Assembly: GCA_964512325.1 (NCBI GenBank)
Contig: CAZEGN010000003.1
Coordinates: 35,210-99,209 of the forward strand
DNA from: JACQZO01 sp964512325
GTDB lineage: Bacteria > Patescibacteriota > Gracilibacteria > RBG-16-42-10
DNA length: 64,000 nt
Reading direction: 5' to 3'
Shown here: positions 57,563 to 64,000 of the stretch, one piece after another
Layout of the letters: every line of letters starts with the position of its first letter
Numbering within the stretch: position 1 is the first letter of the stretch
Notes under the pieces: generated by a model
The model's input: only the letters and a program-made list of their open reading frames with translations
Told to the model about the DNA's origin: nothing
Databases searched by the model: none
Program-made: the position numbers and the translations under genes

Positions 57563-59032
57563 TTACTTTAAAAATATACGGCTCGGATCTTTACTGTCTC
57601 TCGTTAAAGCATGAGCAGGCATCCGTAAAGCTCCTTGCTCAACCATAAGCAGCCATTCTCGCAAAACAGCGCTGATAAAGTATCTAAGGTGTGCATTTTT
57701 GATGTCAGCTATTAGGCTAAATATTTTCTTTTCAACATACAGGTGGAAGTTTTGATCGTAATAAGGTCTTCGTGTCAGATCGTAAAACATGATGTCCATA
57801 AATCTGCTCATCACCATCATGACTTTAGCTTCATCGCTGTCTCTTTTTAACGCGTCAGTATGACGATCTTCGAGTCTCTTTTGCAGCAAATCGCGCGCTT
57901 CAGAATCAGGAATGTCGGCTGTAAAGAGTTGTGAGAAAATCTTAAAAGTTGTTTTTCTGATGGCATGAGCAGCGACACGCTTTTTATCTGTGTGGTCAGT
58001 TGAAGGAACAGATATGTCGCCACCATATATTTTCCCTAGCTCCTGATACATTGCCAGTTCCATAGCGGCACCTTGGTTCCATTTAATTCCGCGTTCTTTA
58101 ATGGCTTCACCAATCAGCCATGTGGCCATAGTTGTGGCATGTCCATGGTCAGCAATGGTATGAATTTCATGACTCCGTAAGCCAGCTACCGCCCAGGCTG
58201 CTCTTTTGACATGCTTGGCTGTTTGAATCTCAACGAGAGCATCTATTAAATTGGCGTAGGGGTAACTCTTCCGTCCTGTTTTGGCTCCTCTACCTAAGTA
58301 GCCTGTGCGGTCAGCTTGTTCGAATGCATTGCAGAATGATTTGAGCCAAGCTTTCAGCTGAGGTGCTTGTACTTTTTCAATATCTCGATAAATAGTTGCT
58401 TGATAAAGTGCTTCTGCTTTCTCATCATAACCTTCCGTACTTACCCAACGCATATGCAAAACTGCTTCCAGGCGATCACATATTTTGACGAAGATAGCTG
58501 TGTCGGTTTGTTGTTGTAATTCCTCTTGTGTTAATTGTTGATACGAAAGCGCTCCTTTACAGTTGCGAAGACTGAAGATACCGAGTAGCTCATCACGATT
58601 GAGTGCCTCGACATGGCGTGCATTCGTCTTGAGATCGGGAAAGCTTTGTCCACGAGGTGTCCCAATATCTCCGCCTAGAACTTCGTGGACATCATGATTG
58701 GGGGTCATTATATATACCTTTTCTCGATCAAGACCTTCTATGTCTAATGTCTCAATAAAAAGTGCTAATAAGCTAGCTGTGGTGCTTGTGGTGAAGCTAT
58801 GCTGAGCTAGTGTGTCTTGTTGATCAACAGTAAAATGAGCTGCACTATAGCCATCTCGTTTGGTATCTTGGGGGAGTAAGGCACCCATACGGAGGAACTT
58901 TGCCCAATCACGAGCGTGAGGAATTTGTGGTCTTTCTAGTGCTGCTCGCATACCCCAACGATGAGCGTAGCGCACATTGTCCCATGCAACATCCCTTGCT
59001 GTTTCTATGCTAGAGGAGAGTAGTGATAGCAT
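57563..59032 (-). CDS. Double HD-domain protein, second of a tandem pair
   Basis: 489 residues from the ATG at 59032. Same two-region plan as its neighbour. Region 1: DTLAQHSFTTST and NHDVHEVLGGDIGTPRG (complete HDxxE...GDI). Region 2: HTIADHGHATTMATWL, then YQELGKIYGGDIS with Gln-Glu in place of His-Asp. The in-frame start at 59080 is ruled out because it lies inside the promoter. The two proteins are clearly homologous along their length, so an old tandem duplication followed duplication of the HD region itself. Confidence 0.78.
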   Translation of the reverse strand: MLSLLSSSIETARDVAWDNVRYAHRWGMRAALERPQIPHARDWAKFLRMGALLPQDTKRDGYSAAHFTVDQQDTLAQHSFTTSTTASLLALFIETLDIEGLDREKVYIMTPNHDVHEVLGGDIGTPRGQSFPDLKTNARHVEALNRDELLGIFSLRNCKGALSYQQLTQEELQQQTDTAIFVKICDRLEAVLHMRWVSTEGYDEKAEALYQATIYRDIEKVQAPQLKAWLKSFCNAFEQADRTGYLGRGAKTGRKSYPYANLIDALVEIQTAKHVKRAAWAVAGLRSHEIHTIADHGHATTMATWLIGEAIKERGIKWNQGAAMELAMYQELGKIYGGDISVPSTDHTDKKRVAAHAIRKTTFKIFSQLFTADIPDSEARDLLQKRLEDRHTDALKRDSDEAKVMMVMSRFMDIMFYDLTRRPYYDQNFHLYVEKKIFSLIADIKNAHLRYFISAVLREWLLMVEQGALRMPAHALTRDSKDPSRIFLK

Positions 59033-59048
59033 TGGTAGTAAGTAAGGG

Positions 59049-59080
59049 TACACTATATAGTGTATTTTCATTGTCTGCAA
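59049..59080 (-). promoter_or_regulatory. Promoter with overlapping palindrome upstream of the HD genes
   Basis: Minus strand: TTGCAG (59080-59075), 17-bp spacer, TATAGT (59057-59052). A perfect 16-bp palindrome TACACTATATAGTGTA (59049-59064) covers the -10 box, a plausible operator for a dimeric repressor. Predicted leader ~10 nt before ATG 59032. Confidence 0.6.
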
Positions 59081-59134
59081 TACATGATGTAGTGTTTCTT
59101 GCTTGGGGTGCGAATAGTGGAGAGGAAGTGGTGG

Positions 59135-59163
59135 TTGAAATTATACAGTGCTTACGTTAAATT
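59135..59163 (+). promoter_or_regulatory. Predicted promoter of the serS leader
   Basis: TTGAAA (59135-59140), 17-bp spacer, TAAATT (59158-59163). Predicted start near 59170 gives a ~180-nt leader. Confidence 0.45.
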
Positions 59164-59169
59164 GTTAGT

Positions 59170-59349
59170 GACATAGAAAGAGGGTAGCTCCTCTGGAGTT
59201 AGTAAGCTAAGCAAATTGTTCTAACTTACTCGCGTGACAGACGCAAACTGTCAAAATAGGCCTTTCGTTAAGGCAAAGAGAGTTGGCACCACGGTTTCTG
59301 AAAACCGTCTCTCCTCGTATTCAGATCTTTAAACTTAACGAATTGCTCT
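59170..59349 (+). promoter_or_regulatory. T-box-like tRNA-sensing leader of serS
   Basis: The 3' part folds as a T-box antiterminator: GAGAG (59278-59282) with CTCTC (59309-59313), ACGG (59291-59294) with CCGT (59305-59308), and the bulge TTGGCACC (59283-59290) between them. In T-boxes TGGN pairs with the uncharged tRNA 3' end NCCA; here N is C, complementary to the G discriminator of tRNA-Ser. Upstream are hairpins 59179-59194 (AGAGG/CCTCT), 59196-59231 (11 positions, 9 paired), and 59260-59274 (GCCTT/AAGGC). AGC triplets in loops (for example 59210-59212) are candidate Ser specifiers, but the specifier is not settled. There is no poly-U terminator; see the findings for a competing helix beside the start codon. 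Confidence 0.65.
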
Positions 59350-60666
59350 ATGTTAGATATTCACTTCATTCGGGCCAATCGTGATCAAGTAAAAGCAGCA
59401 GTAAGGAATAAGAAGCTGATTCATCGGGTTGATGTCGATCAGTTATTAGCATTGGATGTACAACTAAGTACGCAGCGTAAGGATTGTGAAGTTTTGTTGG
59501 CAGATAAAAATAGAATTGATGCGGCTATGCAGAGAGCTCAAAGTACTGCTGAAAAAGACCAGCTAATTAAGAAGGGTAAAGAGATAAAGGCTCTTATCAA
59601 GGTGGCAGAGCAAAAATCGGAGGGTGTGCAAAAAGAATTTACTGAGATGATGTTACAATTGCCAAATGTTACATCAGAGCTCATGCCAATTGGTAAAGAT
59701 GAAAGTGAAAATAGTGTATTACGAACCTGGGGAGAGCCTAAAAAGTTTAATTTTGTTCCTCGTGATCACGTGGATTTGGGCAAGGCACTTGATATTATTG
59801 ATTGCGAGGCTTCTGGGCAGATTGCAGGTTCACGGTTCTTTTATCTGAAAGGGGATGCGGTATTATTACAATTTGCTCTAGCACAGTTTGTATTTCGTGC
59901 GCTAACTGATACTGCTGTAGTCAAAGAATGTGCTCAAAAGGTGGGCAATCCTTTTACCACCGCATTTGTGCCAATGTTGCCACCAGTCATGATGAAGCCA
60001 GAGATTATGCAAAAAATGGATCGACTTGATCCAGTGGATGAACGCTATATTTTTGCAGATGATAATCTGGTTTTGATAGGCAGTGCTGAACAAACAATGG
60101 GACCTTATCACATGAATAAATTGTGGCTGGAGGAAGATTTACCAATACGCTATGTTGGTTATTCTTCAGCTTTCAGGAGAGAGTCTGGATCTCATGGTAA
60201 AGATGTTCGAGGAATATTACGCGTGCATCAATTCGATAAAATGGAAATGGAAACATTTGTTCCAGCTGAATATGGACAAGTCGAGCAGGATTTATTAGTG
60301 GCACTACAAGAATATTTGCTACAGCAACTCGAACTTCCCTATCGTGTTATGCAGATTTGTACGGGTGATACGGGCAAACCAGATTTCAATCAATACGATC
60401 TTGAGTGCTGGATTCCAACCCAACAGCGATATCGTGAGACTCATACCTCCGATTACATGACTGACTTTCAAGCTCGTAGGCTAAATATTCGCTATAAAGA
60501 CCAGCAGGGGACGAATAGGTACGTCCACATGAATGATGCAACTGCTATTGCTATGCCGAGGGCAATAATTGCCATTTTGGAGAATTACCAACAAGCAGAT
60601 GGGTCTGTTGTTGTTCCTACCGTTTTGCGGCCGTATGTCGGTAAAGAGATCATTACGCCTTCGTAA
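59350..60666 (+). CDS. serS: Seryl-tRNA synthetase
   Basis: 438 residues. Class II synthetase with the N-terminal tRNA-binding coiled coil (about residues 30-105), motif 2 YVGYSSAFRRESGSHGKDVRGILRVHQFDKME, ATP site, and motif 3 MNDATAIAMPRAIIAILENYQ. It charges tRNA-Ser (and tRNA-Sec where present). No Shine-Dalgarno precedes the ATG. Convergent overlap of 14 bp with hflX. Confidence 0.97.
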   Translation: MLDIHFIRANRDQVKAAVRNKKLIHRVDVDQLLALDVQLSTQRKDCEVLLADKNRIDAAMQRAQSTAEKDQLIKKGKEIKALIKVAEQKSEGVQKEFTEMMLQLPNVTSELMPIGKDESENSVLRTWGEPKKFNFVPRDHVDLGKALDIIDCEASGQIAGSRFFYLKGDAVLLQFALAQFVFRALTDTAVVKECAQKVGNPFTTAFVPMLPPVMMKPEIMQKMDRLDPVDERYIFADDNLVLIGSAEQTMGPYHMNKLWLEEDLPIRYVGYSSAFRRESGSHGKDVRGILRVHQFDKMEMETFVPAEYGQVEQDLLVALQEYLLQQLELPYRVMQICTGDTGKPDFNQYDLECWIPTQQRYRETHTSDYMTDFQARRLNIRYKDQQGTNRYVHMNDATAIAMPRAIIAILENYQQADGSVVVPTVLRPYVGKEIITPS

Positions 60667-61756
60667 AAAGCTGCTTGTATATGGTTTTTCTTAATTCTTC
60701 TAGGCCTTCACGTTCAATCGCCGACACAAAAACAGGGGAGAATGGTTGAAACTGCTTTTTGATTTCACTCTCGCTAAAATGTGAGCCTAAGTCGTGCTTA
60801 TTAAAGACATACACCTGCGGAATGTCTTGTACACCTAGTTCAGCTAAGATTTCTTCTACAACGACAATTTTATCCAGCATTTTGCGATCGCTATAATCAA
60901 TCACATGCAAAATTAAATCGGCATGAATTGCTTCTTCCAGCGTTGATCGAAATGACTTAATTAAACTGGGGGGCAAGTCGCTAATAAAGCCAATCGTGTC
61001 GGAGAGCATAACTGTTTTGCCAATATTGTCATCTGGCAGGTAGAGCTCGCTGACATGTGTATCAAGCGTAGCAAAGAGCTTGTTGGCCACATATGCATCT
61101 TTCTTGGTAAGAGCTCGCATGAGGCTCGACTTGCCGGCATTCGTGTAACCAACGATGGCAACAGCTTTATAGTCTAATCTAGCTCGGCGTTCTCTATGCT
61201 GTGTTCGTACTTGTTCGAGGTGTTTGAGTTTATTGATGATTTTGTATTCATGCTCTTTTAAATGGCGTTTCATTCGTTCGATATTGGTCTCACCAATGCC
61301 TGATGTTCCAATACCACCACCTTGGCGTGAAAGGTCTAAACCTAAACCAAAAATACGTGGCCCTGTATGTCGTATCGCTGCGAGCTCAATTTGCAATTTT
61401 GCTTCAGCACTTTTGGCGTGCTTACTAAATATTTTTAAAATCAAATCCACTCTATCCCAGGCCTCCATTTTAGCTTTGCGCAAGGCTTCACCTAGGCGGT
61501 AGACTTGGCCAGGCTTGAGAATGTTATTTACAATCACCAGTTTCGCTCCTAATGCTTTGCCATCTTCAATAATTTCAGCAATTTTGCCTTTGCCCACAAA
61601 GGTCCCGTAATCAGGCATGCCACGGCGTTGGACTTTCTTTACTACTACAAGCCCACCAAATGTAGTGACTAGGTTCTCAAGTTCATTTAAGCGTTCTAAA
61701 GCAATATCAGTGCTAACATCTTTAGGAACAACATCAACAATGATTACAGGGAGCAT
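60653..61756 (-). CDS. hflX: GTPase HflX
   Basis: 367 residues. N-terminal HflX domain (GGLVVVKKVQRRGMPDYGTFVGKGKIAEI), helical linker, G domain with GYTNAGKSSLMRAL, SDTIGFISDLPPSLI and NKHD. Shorter at the C-terminus than E. coli HflX (~426). HflX splits stalled 70S ribosomes under stress. Standalone on the minus strand, 121 bp from lemA. Confidence 0.95.
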   Translation of the reverse strand: MLPVIIVDVVPKDVSTDIALERLNELENLVTTFGGLVVVKKVQRRGMPDYGTFVGKGKIAEIIEDGKALGAKLVIVNNILKPGQVYRLGEALRKAKMEAWDRVDLILKIFSKHAKSAEAKLQIELAAIRHTGPRIFGLGLDLSRQGGGIGTSGIGETNIERMKRHLKEHEYKIINKLKHLEQVRTQHRERRARLDYKAVAIVGYTNAGKSSLMRALTKKDAYVANKLFATLDTHVSELYLPDDNIGKTVMLSDTIGFISDLPPSLIKSFRSTLEEAIHADLILHVIDYSDRKMLDKIVVVEEILAELGVQDIPQVYVFNKHDLGSHFSESEIKKQFQPFSPVFVSAIEREGLEELRKTIYKQLFTKA

Positions 61757-61877
61757 AAGACAGTGAAAAGTTTGAAGTTCAGCGTGCGATTACTAGTGCT
61801 GTTGGTTGCGAATTGAACAGTGAATACATTATTAGTCATTCTCAGATGCATTTAAACTTCTTGTCTACTATCTCAAA

Positions 61878-62444
61878 CTAATTTGTGAGGTTTACTGCTG
61901 GTGCTGTGCTCGCAGTATCTACCGCGTTAAAGTATGTTTTTTCTGTAAACCCTAATAAGGACGCAATCCAACGTTGTGGAATGCGACGAAAGTTAAGGTT
62001 GTAACTATTAACAGCTTCATTGTAACGGCCTCTTTCCACACTAATACGGTTCTCTGTACCTTCAAGCTGCGACATCAGAGTCTGTACTGTCTCAGCAGAT
62101 TTTAACTGAGGATAGTTCTCGACAATTACTAGCAATCTGCCAAGGCTTGATTCTATTTGATTGGCTGCTTCAGTACGACTTTCAGGTGTACTAGCACCAG
62201 CGTACTTAGTACGAGCTTCCGCTATGTCATTGAAAACAGTTTGTTCTTGATTGAGCACTCCTTTTACTGAGGCTACAAGATTTGGGATCAAATCAAAACG
62301 ACGTTGGTATTGTGTTTCGACTTGGGACCACTGTTTATTGACGTTTTCCTCTGCACTTACCATGGAATTATAACTACTAAATGCATAGCCTATTAATAGA
62401 ATAACGAGAGCTAAAATGCCCCAACCAATCCAAGATTTTTTCAT
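61878..62444 (-). CDS. lemA: LemA family protein
   Basis: 188 residues: N-terminal membrane anchor (WGILALVILLIGYAF) and the LemA helical domain beginning YNSMVSAEENVNKQWSQVETQYQRRFDLIPNLV. LemA and TPM proteins are often adjacent, as here (43 bp apart), probably co-transcribed from upstream of the TPM gene. Function unresolved; membrane stress links are known in some species. Confidence 0.95.
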   Translation of the reverse strand: MKKSWIGWGILALVILLIGYAFSSYNSMVSAEENVNKQWSQVETQYQRRFDLIPNLVASVKGVLNQEQTVFNDIAEARTKYAGASTPESRTEAANQIESSLGRLLVIVENYPQLKSAETVQTLMSQLEGTENRISVERGRYNEAVNSYNLNFRRIPQRWIASLLGFTEKTYFNAVDTASTAPAVNLTN

Positions 62445-62487
62445 AGAGAAAAAGGTTACAACTATAAAATATCATGAACTGAACTTT

Positions 62488-63405
62488 TTACCAGGAACCG
62501 CTAGCCCCACCCCCGCCTGAGCTACCGCCCCCAAAGTCGCTACTTGAACTAGAAGAATCACTGCTAGAGCTATCTGACCAGGAAGTGGAGGTGTTGCTAC
62601 TATCTGAAGATGAAGCATTTTTAAGACTGTTTTTAAATACTTGTGCTAGGTGAGGTAAGCGTGAAGCAATGGCGAGTAGGGGAATGAGGATAATAACTCC
62701 GAGAAAAAAGTAGCCGCTGAATAAATAAACAAGCACTGCCAAGCTACTCGCACATATATAGCGTAAATGAACAGCATTGAATGTAATAAGAAACATACTT
62801 ATAAAAAAGAAGACAAATATCGCTCCTGCCAGCAAGAAAAAATAGCTTAAACTATCACCAATCAGGTCTAATGTATTTGCCCAGGCCTGCCAGCTTTCAT
62901 TGTCCTGGATTTGTGTTGCTACATATTCACCCTTTGTCACTTGAATAATCGAATCTAAAGCAGTATTTACACCATCATAAAAACGGTTCTCGCGAAAAGA
63001 GGGGATCAGCTGTCGTTGGATAATACTATTTGCAATTGCATCGGTTAGGCTTGGCTCTAAGCCATATCCAACCTCAATTCTCATTTGTCGTTCATCTTTA
63101 GCAATTAATAATAAGACCCCATTGTCACTTTTTGCCTTGCCAATGCCCCATTCCTCAAAAAGCTGTACGGCAAAGTTTTCAATGGTATCGCCTTGGAGAG
63201 CAGTAATTGTGACAACACTAATTTCATTGGTTGATTCGTTTTCGAATGCTTGTACTTTTTGCTCAAGCTGCGTGCGTTCACTTTCACTAAATAGTCCAGC
63301 AAAGTCATTTATATAGCCGCTAGGTGCACCTGGACTTAGATAGGCATAAGCAGTGTTTATCATTAGTGATAATACTAGCAGCATGCCTAGCAAGAATTTT
63401 TTCAT
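62488..63405 (-). CDS. TPM-domain (YgcG-like) membrane protein
   Basis: 305 residues. Signal peptide (MKKFLLGMLLVLSLMINTAYA), TPM domain (PSGYINDFAGLFSESERTQLEQKV, ISVVTITALQGDTIENFAVQLFEEWGIG, NGVLLLIAKDERQMRIEVGYGLE), two or three membrane segments, then a Ser-rich tail ending in GGGSSGGGGASGSW. This tail type is usual for the family. Partner of lemA. Confidence 0.93.
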   Translation of the reverse strand: MKKFLLGMLLVLSLMINTAYAYLSPGAPSGYINDFAGLFSESERTQLEQKVQAFENESTNEISVVTITALQGDTIENFAVQLFEEWGIGKAKSDNGVLLLIAKDERQMRIEVGYGLEPSLTDAIANSIIQRQLIPSFRENRFYDGVNTALDSIIQVTKGEYVATQIQDNESWQAWANTLDLIGDSLSYFFLLAGAIFVFFFISMFLITFNAVHLRYICASSLAVLVYLFSGYFFLGVIILIPLLAIASRLPHLAQVFKNSLKNASSSDSSNTSTSWSDSSSSDSSSSSSDFGGGSSGGGGASGSW

Positions 63406-63460
63406 GGAGAATATTATGACGGTACTATTCTAGCAAACAATGCTGACCTACATCTACGCT

Positions 63461-63941
63461 GAAGCTCTCTGAGCGCCTCAAGAATTGTGATACAAGGATT
63501 CCTGTTCTTAAAAAAGTAAAACTACCTCCTACCTCATGGCATGCCTGCGTGTATTAACACTTCGGCAGCCTAGCACTGCGCTGGCTCAGCGGAGAGCCAA
63601 AACTCGAATAAACAAATATGTAAAAGTAACCTATCAGTGCTGGCCCCGCCAGCCGAAGCTCTCCGAGCGCCTCAAGAATTGTGATACGAAGATTCACTAT
63701 TCTTAAAAAAGTAAAACTGCCTCCTACCTCGTGGCATGCCTGCGTGTATTAACACTTCGGCAGCCTAGCACTGCGCTGGCTCAGCGNNNNNNNNNNNNNN
63801 NNNNNNNNNNNNNNNNNNNNNNNNNNNNNNNNNNNNNNNNNNNNNNNNNNNNNNNNNNNNNNNNNNNNNNNNNNNNNNNNNNNNNNATATGTAAAAGTAA
63901 CCTATCAGTGCTGGCCCCGCCAGCCGAAGCTCTCCGAGCGC
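63461..63941. repeat. Tandem repeat array, unit about 194 bp, interrupted by the gap
   Basis: Copy 1 63461-63654, copy 2 from 63655 into the N run, and the end of a further copy after it (63887-63941). Units share gaagctctcygagcgcctca, cctcctacctcrtggcatgc and cttcggcagcctagcactgc; copy 2 is one base longer. A strong hairpin GCTGGC-CCC-GCCAGC sits at the junction (about 63640-63654 and 63911-63925). Nothing codes. Confidence 0.8.
63787..63886. other. Assembly gap (100 N)
   Basis: Exactly 100 N, so the length is probably a placeholder. If only two and a bit units exist, about 24 bases are missing; otherwise an unknown number of ~194-bp copies. Confidence 0.95.
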
Positions 63942-63945
63942 AGGC

Positions 63946-64000
63946 TGGTGGGCGATCGCCGACTCGAACGGCGGACCTCGACATTATCAGTGTCGCGCTC
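63946..64000 (-). tRNA. tRNA-Ile (GAU), 5' part beyond the window
   Basis: From the 3' end: encoded CCA, discriminator A, acceptor strand ATCGCCC, T-arm CGCCG-TTCGAGT-CGGCG, and anticodon arm CGACA-CTGATAA-TGTCG with anticodon GAT. The D arm and 5' acceptor are cut. This tRNA often sits in rRNA spacers, so an rRNA operon may lie beyond the edge. Confidence 0.9.

Noticed and set aside
59033..59080. Upstream start for the second HD protein
   Set aside because: It lies inside the predicted -35/-10 promoter, so it would not be transcribed.
63461..63941. CRISPR array
   Set aside because: The units are about 194 bp and nearly identical throughout, with no short repeat/variable spacer pattern and no cas genes.
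63461..63941. Integron attC sites
   Set aside because: No paired RYYYAAC/GTTRRRY core sites were found, no cassettes and no integrase.

Overview
The window looks like one piece of a chromosome from an uncultivated Patescibacteria (CPR) bacterium. This is inferred from gene content and style: compact genes, small membrane proteins of CPR type, NurA, and a WecG/TagA-type transferase with the long insertion usual in CPR. TGA acts as a normal stop (for example at the end of nurA), so the recoded Gracilibacteria/SR1 lineages are unlikely. Peregrinibacteria or a relative is possible but not shown. Shine-Dalgarno sequences are missing in front of most starts, several promoters are extended -10 (TGnTATAnT) types with short leaders, and both tRNA genes encode CCA.

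Layout. 1-12977 (all minus) is a cell-surface glycan cluster: sugar epimerase, Gfo/Idh oxidoreductase, a full ADP-independent heptose route (transaldolase, sedoheptulose-7-P isomerase, heptose-7-P kinase, bisphosphate phosphatase, heptose-1-P nucleotidyltransferase) predicted to make GDP-D-glycero-D-manno-heptose, an SDR, a membrane sulfatase-fold enzyme, a kinase-like/methyltransferase fusion, a tiny YIDPGAGS protein, a GT-C glycosyltransferase and a WecG/TagA transferase. 13021-18727 (plus) carries nurA, a large unknown gene and secA. 18773-26899 (minus) carries upp, ftsK, a three-gene ABC-2 exporter and argS. 27082-32149 (plus) carries a GH18 enzyme with SLH domains, pyrG, obg and pth. 32284-38391 (minus) has a DNA glycosylase, two large bitopic unknown proteins and a membrane spermidine-synthase-like protein. 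38847-40485 (plus) has a kinase-like protein and mutY. 40480-47119 (minus) has a zinc/manganese ABC importer, an exonuclease, an unknown helical protein, cobO, a polX without its PHP domain and a small membrane protein.

47265-50316 holds a frameshifted SET-domain gene, tRNA-Leu(CAG), a candidate 60-nt RNA, a class II photolyase and a TrmB regulator. 50600-54829 (plus) is a glycolysis operon (eno, gpmI) continuing into two small membrane proteins and ssb, closed by a strong terminator. 55265-63405 has a slipin, two tandem double-HD proteins, serS behind a T-box-like leader, hflX, lemA and a TPM-domain protein. The right end is a roughly 194-bp tandem repeat interrupted by a 100-N assembly gap, then a partial tRNA-Ile(GAU).

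The most interesting signals are: the serS leader, whose T-box bulge matches the tRNA-Ser acceptor and which has a competing helix next to the start codon; the small RNA with a near-consensus promoter; the complete heptose operon with its own transaldolase in an organism with an SLH-anchored surface; the paired HD proteins with an apparently dead second HD site; and a family of word-like AT-rich repeats that invades gaps, false N-termini and one reading frame.
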